Shown here: positions 33,046-44,013 of the stretch, piece by piece
Layout of the letters: each line of letters opens with the position of its first letter
How positions within the stretch are numbered: the first letter of the stretch is position 1
Source of the DNA: Phytopythium helicoides
Lineage: Eukaryota > Oomycota > Peronosporomycetes > Pythiales > Pythiaceae
NCBI GenBank assembly: GCA_024867545.1
Contig: JANFNE010000003.1
Location: 2,170,001 to 2,234,000 of the forward strand
DNA length: 64,000 nucleotides
Reading direction: 5' to 3'
Notes under the pieces: generated by a model
Told to the model about the DNA's origin: nothing
The model's database searches: none
Seen by the model: only the letters and a program-made list of their open reading frames with translations
Program-made: the position numbers and the translations under genes

Positions 33046-34078
33046 GCGGCGAACTTGGCGGTCGCGGAAGCGGTGATGGCGGCGAGAGCCGTGGCGACGG
33101 CCGTGAGGAAGCGAACCATGGCGACTGGACTGGACTTGGGCTTGAGGAGCTTGTGCTGTCCGAGGCAAGTTGGAAAGTGAGCTGTTGGAGGCCCAACTCG
33201 GTCGGGAGCAGCTCGTCTCGAGCACTCGTCTTTTAGTGGTAGCCATTGGCGTTTCCGGGGTCAATCACACCCTAGGACACATCCTCATCGATGGCGTGAC
33301 GACGCCCCGCGATCATAGAAGGGTGACGGAGTTGGCCGACTAAGACGAGCGATGGGCTGCAGAGTTGCACGCTTAATTGGATCTTGCAAGTTTCAAAGTG
33401 CAATGCATGTGCGCTGGAAACTAACCAGTTTCAATGATCCATATTTGGTCGTCGTAAATGAAAGATGAGCTCAACGTTTCATCATTCAATAGCTAAGTTG
33501 ATGCGGCACCATGCGAGCTGGAAATGGGATCTGCAAGCGGGTCAATCTGATAACACCCGTGCAGCTCAATTGCATGCGTGCAACGAAAGGTCCGAGAAAG
33601 CATGCCCTAAGCCTCAAGCACCACAGTAACCGGTGCACACTCATCAGGTTTGCTTGCCCAAAAGTTTGTGCTGTTCGAACCGCCAGTAGACTATGAGGAT
33701 ACGTAGCATAAGCGACAGCCGATTAGGAGCAGCACACGCATTGCACGCAACTTACACAACCATAGGCGCCATGTTTTGAGGAACAGCGGTACAATTGATG
33801 AATTGGTGCATGATGAGCCATCGTTGAACGCACACTAAACGGGTGGGAAGGCGAAGCGTGGCGAAAAGGTGAGCTGTTGTCCGTCGTTATCGAGCATTAC
33901 AGAGTGCTGCCAGCTTGGGGCACTCGTCAGCACTGGCATCGGAGGAAAGAGGGAGGCACCTAGGTTGGCGTGTCCCTGGCGAGTCCGCGGCAGAACAGCG
34001 AGGCATCCAGCTTCATGCGGCATCGCGTAACTATACCTGGTGTGATCGAAAGACGAGAGACTGACACTCGATCGCTCA

Positions 34079-35916
34079 TCAACTCGACATGTTCGAGTAG
34101 TAATAATCGACTGGCTCAACCATAGATCGCAGGCTTGGAGTGTTGGGTGACGCGCATCGCGTGACAATTGGCCACAACTTCGACCTGCTCGAACGAGCCG
34201 CCGGGGGATCCACACTCCACCCGAACATGAAGTTGATGAGCCCTGATTTATGCAAGAGCAACATTTGTTTAATCAGACTCGAGATCACTTTCCAGAGCAC
34301 ACAAACAGCAATCACGCACCGATGGAGGAATTCATCCTCTAGATCTAATCCCTCGCAGTGAAGGAACACACTGAGCACGCATGTATCTCCATGATGAAGC
34401 TCCACTCCCGCAACCCCCGCCATGGTGCACGTCTCGGAGTTGACAGCCACGATATGGGGTGTCAAATGCGCGCCAGAGTCTGTCGTGAAAGGCGTTGCGA
34501 GGTGAGCATCCTCGGATGAGACAGCAATCTGGTCTGTCAGGCGCACACGGGTTTGCCCCATGTTCTGCACTACGACGTTTACTTCGACAACTTGCATGAC
34601 GGTCGCACGGCCACCCACGAGAACTGTTCTCGTCGTCCGGCCGTTGGAGCGGCGAATGAGAAGGCCCCACGTGTTGACGTTGTTTTTCCGGCCTGTGGCG
34701 AAGTGGAACCCCGCGGACTGCGTCCATTCAAACTATTAACATAAGGAACAGGAAGTAGCAGCACATTTTTATAGCGTACCGTGATTGCTGAGCAGTCCGG
34801 CATTCGGTTCGAGCTGTGCCACACAGCCCACTGTTGGAACGCAGGAACTCGGCGAGGGCTTGTCATTGTGATGCACCAACGACGCTGCACCAGCATCGCC
34901 CACAGATCCTCCCGTCGAGCAGCCCGCTCCAACTCCTTGCATGTTTGCATAACGTTCGCCAGCGTCCACGCGTCGCAATACTCGAGCACCGTTGGAATCT
35001 CGTGGACAGCCCAGGAAGTAGCAGTTTGTACCGGCGATTGAGGTGCAATGCGCTTCTCAGCTGTAGGTGATGATGGGTGGGAGCTGCTGATCACAGCGTC
35101 AGCATCGACGGTTCCTTCACGGGTACGTTTTAGACTCCGTCGCTTGTCGCCAGAGGAAGGAGACGTCGACGTGGTGCTAGCGGCAACTGACAGCCCTGCC
35201 GTCATTGGGTGTCCAACAACCGGGCACGGCACCCACACCATGGACGTCAGCGGCAGCCCCGACGCGGTCGCCGACGTCCACGCGTGAGGTCCGGTGGCGA
35301 TGGGAACCATCGGGGTTGATCCGATATGGTGCATCCCAGCCGTGGTAGCGTGGGTTGGCAAGCGCCTCACAGGCACTGGCACGGGCATCATCGCGGCAGC
35401 GGCTGGTTGCTTGGCAGTAGGCTGCTTGGCACGCGCAGCGTCGTCGGAGCCATGCGCGGCCAGTGCGAGCTGCGCCTTGGCGTCCTGCAGCTCCGCCGCC
35501 AGCTTCTCGATGTGCTCGATGGCCTTCTCCAGCACCTTGGCTCTGTTGAGCTTGCGGTCCTCGCGCAGGCCGAGCAGCTCCATGAGCTCCTGGAAGCGCG
35601 CGTTGAGGTCCTTGCGGTTGATCTTGGCGCGCTTCTTCTTGCGCTCGTAGTTGTCTTCGAGCTGCAGCAGCCTCGCCGTGGCGTGGAACGGCGCGCCACC
35701 TGCAGGGGCGAGCGCGCGCGCGGCCATCGGCAGCTGCTCGCCGTCGTCGTGGCCCAGCAGCTCGTCCAGCAGCGTGGAAGACGCTGGCGGCTGCTCTGCG
35801 CTCGCCAGAAACGCGCTGAGCTCATGCAACTGCGCGGCAGGCGTCGCCACGGGCGAGTCGGCCGAGCCGTCGCTGTGGCTGGTGGCGCCCGCGGGCCAGA
35901 AGCTGGGGCCGTCCAT
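34079..35916 (-). CDS. bHLH and F-box domain protein
   Basis: Two exons, 35916-34780 and 34732-34079, with a 47-bp intron (34779-34733, GTACGC...AATAG); about 596 residues from the ATG at 35916. A basic helix-loop-helix domain is clear: NYERKKKRAKINRKDLNARF, then QELMELLGLRED, then LNRAKVLEKAIEHIEKL. Near residue 290-345 an F-box-like segment reads VLEYCDAWTLANVMQTCKEL then REDLWAMLVQRRW. The C-terminus has repeated hydrophobic strands with no assigned domain. bHLH proteins dimerise and bind E-boxes; an F-box would connect to SCF ubiquitin ligase, so the fusion suggests a regulator that may also recruit degradation, but that is inference. The last 60 codons enter the duplicated block and the true 3' end may differ: a neighbouring frame (GSFEQVEVVANCH) matches copy A better. 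Confidence 0.7.
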
Positions 35917-36212
35917 GCGAGGGGGGTGCGGCGCCTGTCTCCTTTCTTCAACTGGCGGTCGGGCACTGTCGAGCGCTGATGGGCGTGGCCGGCGTTGACG
36001 TCGAGCGCTTCCTGCCGCTGATGCAGGCAAATGGCGGCGGCGGAAAAACGCCTGCGAGTGGCTAAAAATGCGCGGATTGCGGAGCCGGAGCCGGGAGCGC
36101 AGCGGTGATTGGACGAAAATGCGCGTGGGGAGGTGCGCCGTCCCACACGCAGATTCAACGTTGGGTTTCCATCGCGAAAAATGCCGCCGTGCATCTTCTA
36201 CCTTGGGTGATC
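35917..36212. promoter_or_regulatory. Shared divergent promoter, bHLH gene / unknown gene
   Basis: A 296-bp region between two divergent start codons. GC-rich at the left and AT-richer near 36040-36070 and 36175. No specific factor site was recognised. Confidence 0.35.
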
Positions 36213-36904
36213 ATGACGGACCTGTACGGTGGCTGCTTGGCGACGCGGCGGGAGCAGCTTGCGTGTGGCGAGCTGACGCTCTACGGTAGGTACGCTGCAT
36301 CGCGAAAGAGTCCTGACCTGTCGCCAAGCAGCCAATGAGGAGCAGCGAGGGCACCGTGGCAATGGGACTTTCTCGTCAGTGGCTGCTCCAAGCCAGGCGC
36401 TTGCCAAGCTTTTCGTAGGCGGCTGTGAAGCGCCGCTCCTCCGCTCCACCAGCAGCAACAAGCTCAACGACAAGCTTGTGCTTCGCAGCAGGCGTCGCGG
36501 CTAGAAGTTGGCGCCGAGCCAACGCTGTTCTTGGGACCACTTCCCGTGTTGACGAAGGGCATTTTTCCTTCGTATGAGGATGTTGTCCATGAGTTTCACC
36601 AAGGTGAGTCGATGCTGCTGCTATTGCTGCTGCTGCTTCAGCTCAGACTAGGATGCACCCATCCGCGCCACCGGCCGTCGAGTGGTCAAGGCGGGAAACG
36701 GCTCGCCTGGAACTGCTCGACGCTCATGAAGCGCAGCGCCTGAAGCTGCTGCAGGTGTCCGTTTCGGCGACCACTGCGCGAGTCGCCAGCCTCGCGGCGC
36801 GAAGAGCCTCCGCCGCGCGAAACGAGCGCCCTTTGCCGGCCGACGGGTCGGCGATGCATGCGGCGGAGGCGCTCGAGGCGCTGGGCCATTCGAGAATCGG
36901 CTGA
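36213..36904 (+). CDS. Unrecognised four-exon protein
   Basis: Proposed exons: 36213-36285, 36332-36414, 36492-36603 and 36642-36904 (176 residues). Introns: 36286-36331 (GTAGGT...AGCAG), 36415-36491 (GTAGGC...AGCAG) and 36604-36641 (GTGAGT...CTTCAG, only 38 bp). The product begins MTDLYGGCLATRREQLACGE, contains LFLGPLPVLTKGIFPSYEDV and ends in an Ala/Arg-rich helical region (RLELLDAHEAQRLKLLQVSV). I do not recognise the family. The central segment and the tail have protein-like composition, and the joins keep phase, but the second intron is the weakest part. It stops 16 bp before the next gene on the same strand. Confidence 0.42.
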
Positions 36905-36920
36905 GCTCGACCAGGCGAGC

Positions 36921-39900
36921 ATGGCGGCCAGCAGAAGCCTGGCGCTGGCTGTGGCCATTGGCGCGATATTGCACGGACCGATGGTGATAGCGAAAGACGC
37001 GAGCGATGCGGGGTCTGCGGCGGTGCAAGGCGCGGTGGTCCCCTCGGAGGTCGAGGACCCCTCACGATTCTGCGAGCCCAGCTACTACTACGACTACGAC
37101 GCGGCCGGATGTGTAGAGTGCGTCTTCGGCACATGGTCCAACGGCCGCATGGAGGTGTGCGAGTACCCCGTGACCTGCAACGTGGGCTGGATGGCCTCGT
37201 TGCACGCGCAGAACGCGACCGACTGCATTCCATGCCTCGCTGGGTTCTACAGCGACATCTCCGGCACCGACATGTGCAAACCCTGCCAGTGCGCGCCGGG
37301 CTTCGCGAGCAACGTCAGCGCAGCTACCGACAGCACTGCTACATGCGAAGCGTGTCCTCCAGCCACTCATGCACTCGGCGGCAGCGACCAGTGTCGCCCG
37401 TGTCCTGTCAACACATACGCTGGCGAGGCGTCGTCAAAGTGTCTTCCGCTCGAGTGTCCTCCAGGAACGGCTCCCAACAACAACGCTGCGAGTGCAACTG
37501 ACTGCTTCGAGTGTCCCGCGGGCTACTTCTCAACGGGTGGAACGTCAGCGTGCGAGCCGCTGGAGTGTGAGTCTGGCCACTATGCGCGCGCAGGCGCTGT
37601 CAACGCCTCGGACTGCTCTGCGTGCGAGCATGGCACGTATTCACTAGGAGGGCTCAGTGTGACCGAATGCGAGCAGGTCAATTGCCCTGCGGGTACTGTC
37701 ACCAAGCGTGGAGCTGAGACCTCAACCGACTGCGATGTTTGCCCAGTGGGCACAGTGTCGCCTGGAGGCCACAACATTACCGAGTGTGAGGTGTGCCCTC
37801 CTGGACAATATGCAGCGACACTCGACGATGATGACTTGGGTGCCAGTGAGTGCGTGCCAGCGACTTGCCCCGTCGGCTGGGTCGCCCCATCCGGAGCTAC
37901 TTCTCCTGATGCAGACTGCGTCGAGTGTGCTTTCGGAACCTTCTCTCCAGGGGCAGATACCGCGACGTGCGGACTAATCGCGTGTCCTCCAGGATCTCAG
38001 CCCAACACGCCAGCGGAAAGCGCTACCGACTGCCATGTGTGCGAGCTTGGATTTTTCTCACCTGGTGGAGCTGAAGCTTGTTCGCCGACAATGTGCCCAA
38101 TTGGCTATGAGCCGAGTTGGAATGCTTCGGATGCTGTTGACAACTGTGTTGAGTGCCCATACGGTACGACTTCAAGTGGCGATTCCTCCATGTGTGCGTA
38201 TCCGACATGTGAGCCCGGCTACGAGCCGGATGCTTTCGGGTCTGAGTGCATCGAGTGTCCCCCACGGCTCATACAGCACTGGTACATCAGGCTCTACGAA
38301 AGTCCATAATCTCGGTCTCCATATTTCGTCGTCGCCTGTGAGTCTCTTCTGCTCGCCAACAGAGTGCCCTGCTGGCTTGGAGGCGCACGAAGGAGCTACA
38401 CACCCGACCGACGATTGTGTCTCGTGCAATGCGACGTCATTCTCTCTTGGTGGCAACACAAGCTGCACTTCGTGTGGTAACGGTACTTATGCCAGTGAGA
38501 ATCACGACACTTGTCTGCCAATGAAGTGCCCGGCGGGCTCAGAGCCCAATTGGGGACCTCTGTCTGCTGATGACTGCTCAACCTGTCAGCAAGGATACTT
38601 TAGCCCGGGAGGTGCAACCGCCTGTGCTCCGGTTCAGTGTGCACGTGGATACTCTGCTGAGGCTGGTGCGACCCACGAGACCCGAGACTGCTTGATGTGT
38701 CCTGAAGGCCAGTACTCGCTTGGAGGTATGTCTGTGTGCGAAGATACGACTTGCAAGGCTGGCTACTCTGCTGGCGCTGGCGCTCGTGGACCCAAGAAAG
38801 ATTGTGAGCCGTGTGGTGCTGGTTTTTGGAGCCCCGGAAACGCCAGCCGCTGCCATCCCATGGATTGCGACCCTGGGTACGCATCTCATCTGCCTGCTGC
38901 GATGGATGCGACCGAATCTTGCTCGGTCTGTGCGCAAGGAACCTTCAGCCTAGGCGGTAAGGGCCAATGCGAGCCTGTGCAGTGTCTCCCTGGTCAGTAC
39001 TCGGTTGAGGGAGCGACTGACCCTGTGAGCTCGTGCGTCAACTGTCCCGCTGGTCATACTTCGCTTGGCAACGAGACCCTATGTGAGCCGTGCGCGCGCG
39101 GACTATTCGCGAAGGCGGGCGATCCGATGTGCTCCCCAGCTCAGTGTGAACCTGGCTGGCAAGCTAATGAGCTTGCTGCCAACGCGACGGATTGTACGGG
39201 ATGTGAGATCGGATTGTACTCTGCTGGAGGAGCAAGCCTCTGTACCCCTGCAAGCTGCCCTCCTGGATTCTACGCGCCGGAGGAGAGTGGTGTGATCGTC
39301 ACCGACGACCACGGAACTACGAACGTCACCGCGGTCACATGTCTCCCTTGTGCTCCAGGATCCTACACACCAGGAAACAGCATTTGTCGTCCAGCACAGT
39401 GCGTCAAGGGCTATGGATCTGTCGAAGCAGCTTCCGATCCGACTGCAAACTGCACCATGTGTGGACCTGGCGAGTTTAGCCCAGGTGAGAACTACCCTTG
39501 CCTGCCGACCGCCTGCGAGCCTGGATCTGCATCGCCAACAAGCGGAAACTCCCTCGAGCGCGGCAATTGTCACGCGTGCCCTCTTGGATTCTACAGTGCT
39601 GGTGGTGGCGGTCAGTGCACGATGGCTGAGTGCGAGCCTGGTTTTGCAGTCGGCCTCGGTGCCAGCGATCCTGTTGCTCAATGCCAGATCTGCGCAGCTG
39701 GAACGTACTCTCTGGGCAACGACTCCCAGTGCCTCGAGACATCGTGCTCCCCAGGGTTTTTCTCTCCACGTGGAGCTGCTGACGAAGTCGGTGAGTGTGA
39801 GACTTGCCCACTCGGCACGTTCAGTCTTGGTGGTGCCAGCCAGTGCGAGCCGATGGAATGCTCTCCTGGAACTGGTGCGACTCGTGCAGCAAGTGGACCG

Positions 39901-42015
39901 CGAGAAGGCTGCGAGCTGTGCCCACCTGGAACTTTTTCACCTGGGGGAATGTCACCTTGTGTGCCGATGCTCTGTCCGCCCGGTCATGCCTCCACAGCCG
40001 AAGGTGCGACGGATCCGACTTCAACGTGCTTGATGTGCGGCTCAGGATTTTTCGGAGTCGGCAATGACACCCAGTGCGAGCCGAACCAGTGCTTACCTGG
40101 GTCTTCCAGCCCAAGTGGTGCTTCTGATCCGCTTGACCAATGCGAGGTGTGCGATGCTGGCACGTTCAGTCCTGGCCCGGGCCACTCGTGTGCACCGACT
40201 CACTGCGCGCCAGGAACGGCAGCACCAGCGAATGCTTCTCACCCGTCGGATCAGTGTGAACTGTGTCCAGCAGGCTCGTTCTCTCCTGGTGGAGCGTCCA
40301 CGGTGTGTCTTCCGACTGCGTGTGAGCCGGGGTCAGCAGCTCCGAAAGGTGCAACCCATCAGACGGACGACTGCGCGATTTGCCCGGCTGGAATGTTCTC
40401 TCCAGGAGGCACCAGTTCGCCGTGCCAAGGCCCGACGACCTGTGAGGCCGGGTTTGCTTCTCCTCCTGGTGCCTCGTCCGCCAACTCTTCGTGCACAATC
40501 TGCCCCGCCGGCTCATACTCGCCTGGTGGCGATGTGGCATGTTTGCCAACGACGTGTTCGCCTGGACAAGGTGGCCCTGACGGTGCAACGACTCCGGATG
40601 AGGAGTGCGAAGTCTGTGTTGCTGGTTGGTTCTCGCCAGGTGGCGGTCATCCATGTGCCCCTGCGGAGTGTGCTCCCGGCTCGGGATCGAATGAGCCTGG
40701 CGCAACCAGTAGTACCGATCAGTGTGAGATCTGCGATGCTGGATACTTTTCACCTGGTGGCTCAGGCACGTGTGCTCCAACGACATGCAGTGCTGGCTAC
40801 GCGTCTCCGTCGGGCGCTGATGTCCCTGACAGGCAGTGCGCCTTGTGCCCCGCGGGAATGTTTTCGAGTGGGGGATCCACCCAGTGCGAGCATGTCAAGT
40901 GTGGCCGAGGCTTTGCATCTCCAGCCGGAGCCACTAGTGAAAGCGGGGAGTGTATTGTTTGCGCTGAAGGCTTCTACTCGACTGGAGGGTCTACACAGTG
41001 TATTGCCTGCGAGTGCGAACCAGGTTTCTCTTGCCGAGGGGGTCAGTCTACGTGCACCAAGTGTGATGAAGGGCTGAGCTCTGCTGGTGGCAGCGACAGG
41101 TGCTTGCAGCGTGAGACGCCTGCCAACTATTTGGCTCTGGTCGTCGATATCGAGGGATACACGGCCAGCATGTTCAACGAAGACGTTACTCGAGCTTTTA
41201 CATCAGGACTTCGGGAGTTTATTTCAACAGCAGCAGCTGAGTCCACTGCGGAGAACGCAAGCTCACAACACGGGGCCGATGGCAGTGAGACGGATGGCAC
41301 TAGCCCTGCGGAGCACCGCCTCTTGGCGCGGTTGGCACAGCTTGCAGTCACCGTGTCAAGCGCCAGCGGCTCGGACCTGGAAGGAGAGACTGGTTTCGAC
41401 GCGTCCAGCGATGACGACACACTATCCTCAACGCCAGCTCCTGCGACAACGGCACCAGCGGCTTCGATCCTTGATGAAGATGACATTGAGTTTGAAGTTC
41501 GCTCTGTGGTCACGACAGACGAGCTAGCGCGGTACCAGTGGGGTGCGAGCGAGGTGACCGTCTACATCTCCCTGAATTCGAGCGTGCGCGCATTTGAGAA
41601 GTTCCTGGTGGTCTACTCGACATCTTCGAACTCGTCAGACAGTGCCAATTCGACTGCGAGCGACACCACGACGACAGAAACGACGGACAATGATGCAAGC
41701 GCTGAGTTTGTGGCGACACTGAGAGACCACGGTCTGACACGCATCCGCTCGGCTCAGCTACAGGAAGTGTCGGCGTGGGAGGATGGCGTCGAGGTCGCGC
41801 ACGTTGGCGAAGCTAACCGCAACTCGCACCTTTCGACGCTCGCAGTGTCGATCCTCGTGGTTTGCGCCGTCCTCGCCATCGCTGTGCTCGTGGTCGTTGT
41901 GCGAGTCGTGAGCAAGCGTGGTAGCCGCGGTACACGCAACCTGGAGGCAGGGCGACCCACACCGACTGTCGCACAAGTCGTCCGAGCCCCAAGCCGCCCA
42001 TTTACCCACGCGTAG
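36921..42015 (+). CDS. Giant cysteine-rich repeat membrane protein, with a frameshift
   Basis: About 1,700 residues. A signal peptide (MAASRSLALAVAIGAILHG) is followed by more than 30 modules of about 40-45 residues of the pattern CxxCxxGxxSxGGxxxCxPxxCxPGxxxxxGA, resembling ephrin-receptor-like GCC2/GCC3 repeats. After the repeats come an acidic, Ser/Thr-rich stalk (near 41240-41760), a single membrane helix (LAVSILVVCAVLAIAVLVVV, near 41840-41905) and a 35-residue basic cytoplasmic tail. The frame changes at 38259-38263, a run of five C where four are expected; both sides match the module pattern. Just after, one module is irregular (38300-38360), so a small intron cannot be ruled out. A cell-surface or receptor-like role is inferred; no ligand is known. 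Confidence 0.75.
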
Positions 42016-42193
42016 CTCCTGTCGTAGTTGAGCGGAGATAAACTTCAATTGTATTTGGAAATCCTTGAACTCTTGCTTTCGTGCGCGTTGTTGGTCAGAT
42101 ACACACGAACACATGAAGAAAGGTGGTATGGACGAGTTTGGATATTAAGATCTTAGATCAGGGGGGAAATGTAGCCGCTCGACTGCATTAGCT

Positions 42194-42989
42194 CTACTTG
42201 CGTCCACGCTGAGACTGCAGTCTGTTCGTGGTGTCTTGCACAGCCACCACAAGTTTGTCGAACTCGGATCGAAAGACATTTGGGGAGTCGAGCGTCGTAG
42301 CCACGGAGCGAATGCTCGGTGGCAGGCGAGACTTGGTCGAGCCCTTCTTCCCACTGGAGTTCCCAGTACCCGACATGGAGTGCTCAAAGATCAGGCACTG
42401 CGATGCCTCCATGCTGGCATTCTGGATGAACCACTCGTACCTGCGTGGATCAAGTCAAGTGCTTGAGTCGCATTGAAATTCAGTGGGATGTGATCCAAAT
42501 GCAAACGCACCACAACATTGCCTCGCTGTCGTGCACATGTGACTCGGGATTATAGACGAGGATGACACCGTTCGCGTCCTTGACGATAGCTGGCCAGCAT
42601 CCTTCGTACCTGCGAAGATGTAAGCTTGCAACCTCCAGCAAGACATGGTTGTAGTTGAACGCACACTTGATCACCGGAGACGTCCCACAGCTCCACAGAG
42701 CTCTTGCCACGCTCTAGTTCGAGGATCCTGGGAAAGATGGGCTAGCATTTAGGAGCGTTCTCTGGAGATGACGCCACTGTCTTCGAGCACTTTTCACCTG
42801 ACGCCAACTGTCGGCTGGTATCGCTCTTGGCTCCCCAGTCGCTCCGAGTGCTCTGCGAGGAAGTTGGCAATCTGTGCACAGCAAAGCTGTCAACGCTGCC
42901 TGGAGCGCTGTCGATGCTTTAGATATTGGTCGCACCGTTGTCTTGCCCGCTTCCTTGGGTCCCACGACCAAGATCTTGAGCGGCGGCAT
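42194..42989 (-). CDS. IFT22: IFT22/RABL5-like intraflagellar transport GTPase
   Basis: Five exons: 42989-42936, 42871-42798, 42727-42665, 42609-42511 and 42440-42194; introns of 55-70 bp, all GT-AG. 178 residues. MPPLKILVVGPKEAGKTT holds the P-loop (GPKEAGKT), followed by ANFLAEHSER, PTVGVRILELE, VELWDVSGDQVYEGCWPAI and GVILVYNPESHVHDSEAMLW. This follows animal RABL5/IFT22, including the WPA motif and the lack of a normal NKxD motif. IFT22 is part of the IFT-B complex that builds cilia and flagella, so the organism should make flagellated cells. It converges with the giant membrane protein, 178 bp away. No single frame covers the gene. Confidence 0.88.
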
Positions 42990-43090
42990 TTTCGAGACGC
43001 TGCAGATCCAAGAGCTGTTGATGCGAGCGGTCAGCAATGAGGTCAAGGGGCGAGCGACGGTTCACAGGAACGCGTCGAGTCGGCAAGGCG

Positions 43091-43103
43091 CCTTGAAATG
43101 AGC
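43091..43103 (-). promoter_or_regulatory. Initiator element of IFT22
   Basis: GCTCATTTCAAGG on the minus strand matches the first nine positions of the oomycete initiator consensus (GCTCATTYYNCA) exactly. It lies about 105 bp upstream of the IFT22 start. Confidence 0.45.
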
Positions 43104-43201
43104 ACGCGTCGGGTCCATCTGCAGCGCAAACGCCTTGGATTGATCGGATTGCCGGGGTTTCCTGCTGCCCTGCTCTATCTATCCACTCGCGCGCAGCCGG
43201 C

Positions 43202-44013
43202 TCACAGCTCGGCCATGCCGCTCTCGAGCGCCGCCTTGAGCTGCCCGAGCGTCTCGGTCTTGCCCGCGGCGCGCGAGCTCTCGTCCTGGCACTTCTCGAG
43301 CTGCGCCTTTGTAAATAGTTCCGGGTTGGACTGCTCGCTGTCCAGCATCCTGCGAGTGGGGTCGAGGCGTTAGTATTCGCTGCGCTGTGAGCTCCAGACA
43401 TGGGGCAGAGCAGAACTACTCACTCGAGCACCTGGAGCGGGATCATGGCGTCGTAGCCGGCGCTGGTGGCGTCCACCTTCTTGAGCAGCTCGACGTACTG
43501 CGCGACCTTGTCGTAGAGGAAGCCGAGCTGGTCGGCCTTGTAGTCCTCGACGCCCAGGATGAGCTTGTCGAGCGTCTGCACGGTGGTCATGAGCGCCTCG
43601 ACCAGCTCCGTGGGCAGGTGCGCCACCACGTCGTCCTTGGCCACCTTGGACGCGCCGAACGCCGCGCCGCTCCCCTTGACCGGCACGAGCTGCGGCTTGC
43701 CGCGGCCGCTGCGTTGCGCCGCGCTCACGCTGGACGGCGTCTTGGGCCGGCTGGGCGACCCCAGCGGCGTGAACGGCGCCAGGTACGGGCTCGCGCCCAC
43801 CTGCGCGCGTCGCTCCTGCTCCACCGGCGCTGAGTTGGCGGCGGCCGCTGCCGACGGCGCGGCGGACGAGCCGGCAGGCGCCGCGGCCGGCGCGCCGAGG
43901 TCGTCGGGGCCCGCAGCGGCCGCCAGGTCCGTGAAGAAGTGCTCCTTCTCCTCCTCCTCCTCCTCGGAGCCCGAGCCCGAGGCGTCGCCCAGCACCTTGT
44001 CGGTCGCGTCCAT
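43202..44013 (-). CDS. MED10: Mediator subunit 10-like protein
   Basis: Two exons, 44013-43424 and 43349-43202, with a 74-bp intron (43423-43350, GTGAGT...CGCAG); 245 residues. The N-terminal 120 residues are low-complexity (acidic run SEEEEEEKEHFF, then Ala/Pro-rich). The C-terminal domain matches MED10: LVEALMTTVQTLDKLI, VAQYVELLKKVD, IPLQVLEMLDSEQSNPELF and TKAQLEKCQDES. MED10 sits in the middle module of Mediator and joins activators to RNA polymerase II. The family is usually about 130-160 residues, so the long extension is unusual. The product ends with TGA at 43204-43202, showing that TGA is a normal stop here. Confidence 0.75.

Larger units (their letters stand above)
26644..33119 (-). 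pseudogene. Trypsin-like serine protease copy B, split by a retrotransposon
   Basis: The 5' part (33119-33041) encodes the signal peptide up to codon 26; the rest (27753-26644, 369 codons) carries the whole peptidase domain. It keeps all three triad residues (in NEHC, TNDYAI and GSSG) and has only scattered substitutions relative to copy A, for example IKTASAAR for ITAASDAT and GSSGLPV for GSSGSPV. The element inserted inside the ATG of codon 26, and the target-site duplication restores an ATG right at its edge. So 27753-26644 is a clean frame for a protease without its secretion signal. Any transcript would have to start in or pass through the LTR. Whether it is expressed is unknown. Confidence 0.85.
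26525..34245 (-). repeat. Segmental duplication, copy B (inverted)
   Basis: Minus-strand counterpart of 575-2965. Without the 5,286-bp retrotransposon at 27755-33040 and its duplicated 5 bp, it is about 2.4 kb, the same size as copy A. It spans the 3' end of the bHLH/F-box gene, the spacer, the protease 5' leader, the protease and about 120 bp after its stop. The spacer is more diverged than the coding part. Edges are approximate. Confidence 0.8.

Noticed and set aside
38035..38258. N-terminal part of the long frame 38035-42015
   Set aside because: Before about 38264 this frame lacks the cysteine module pattern, which is carried by the other frame.
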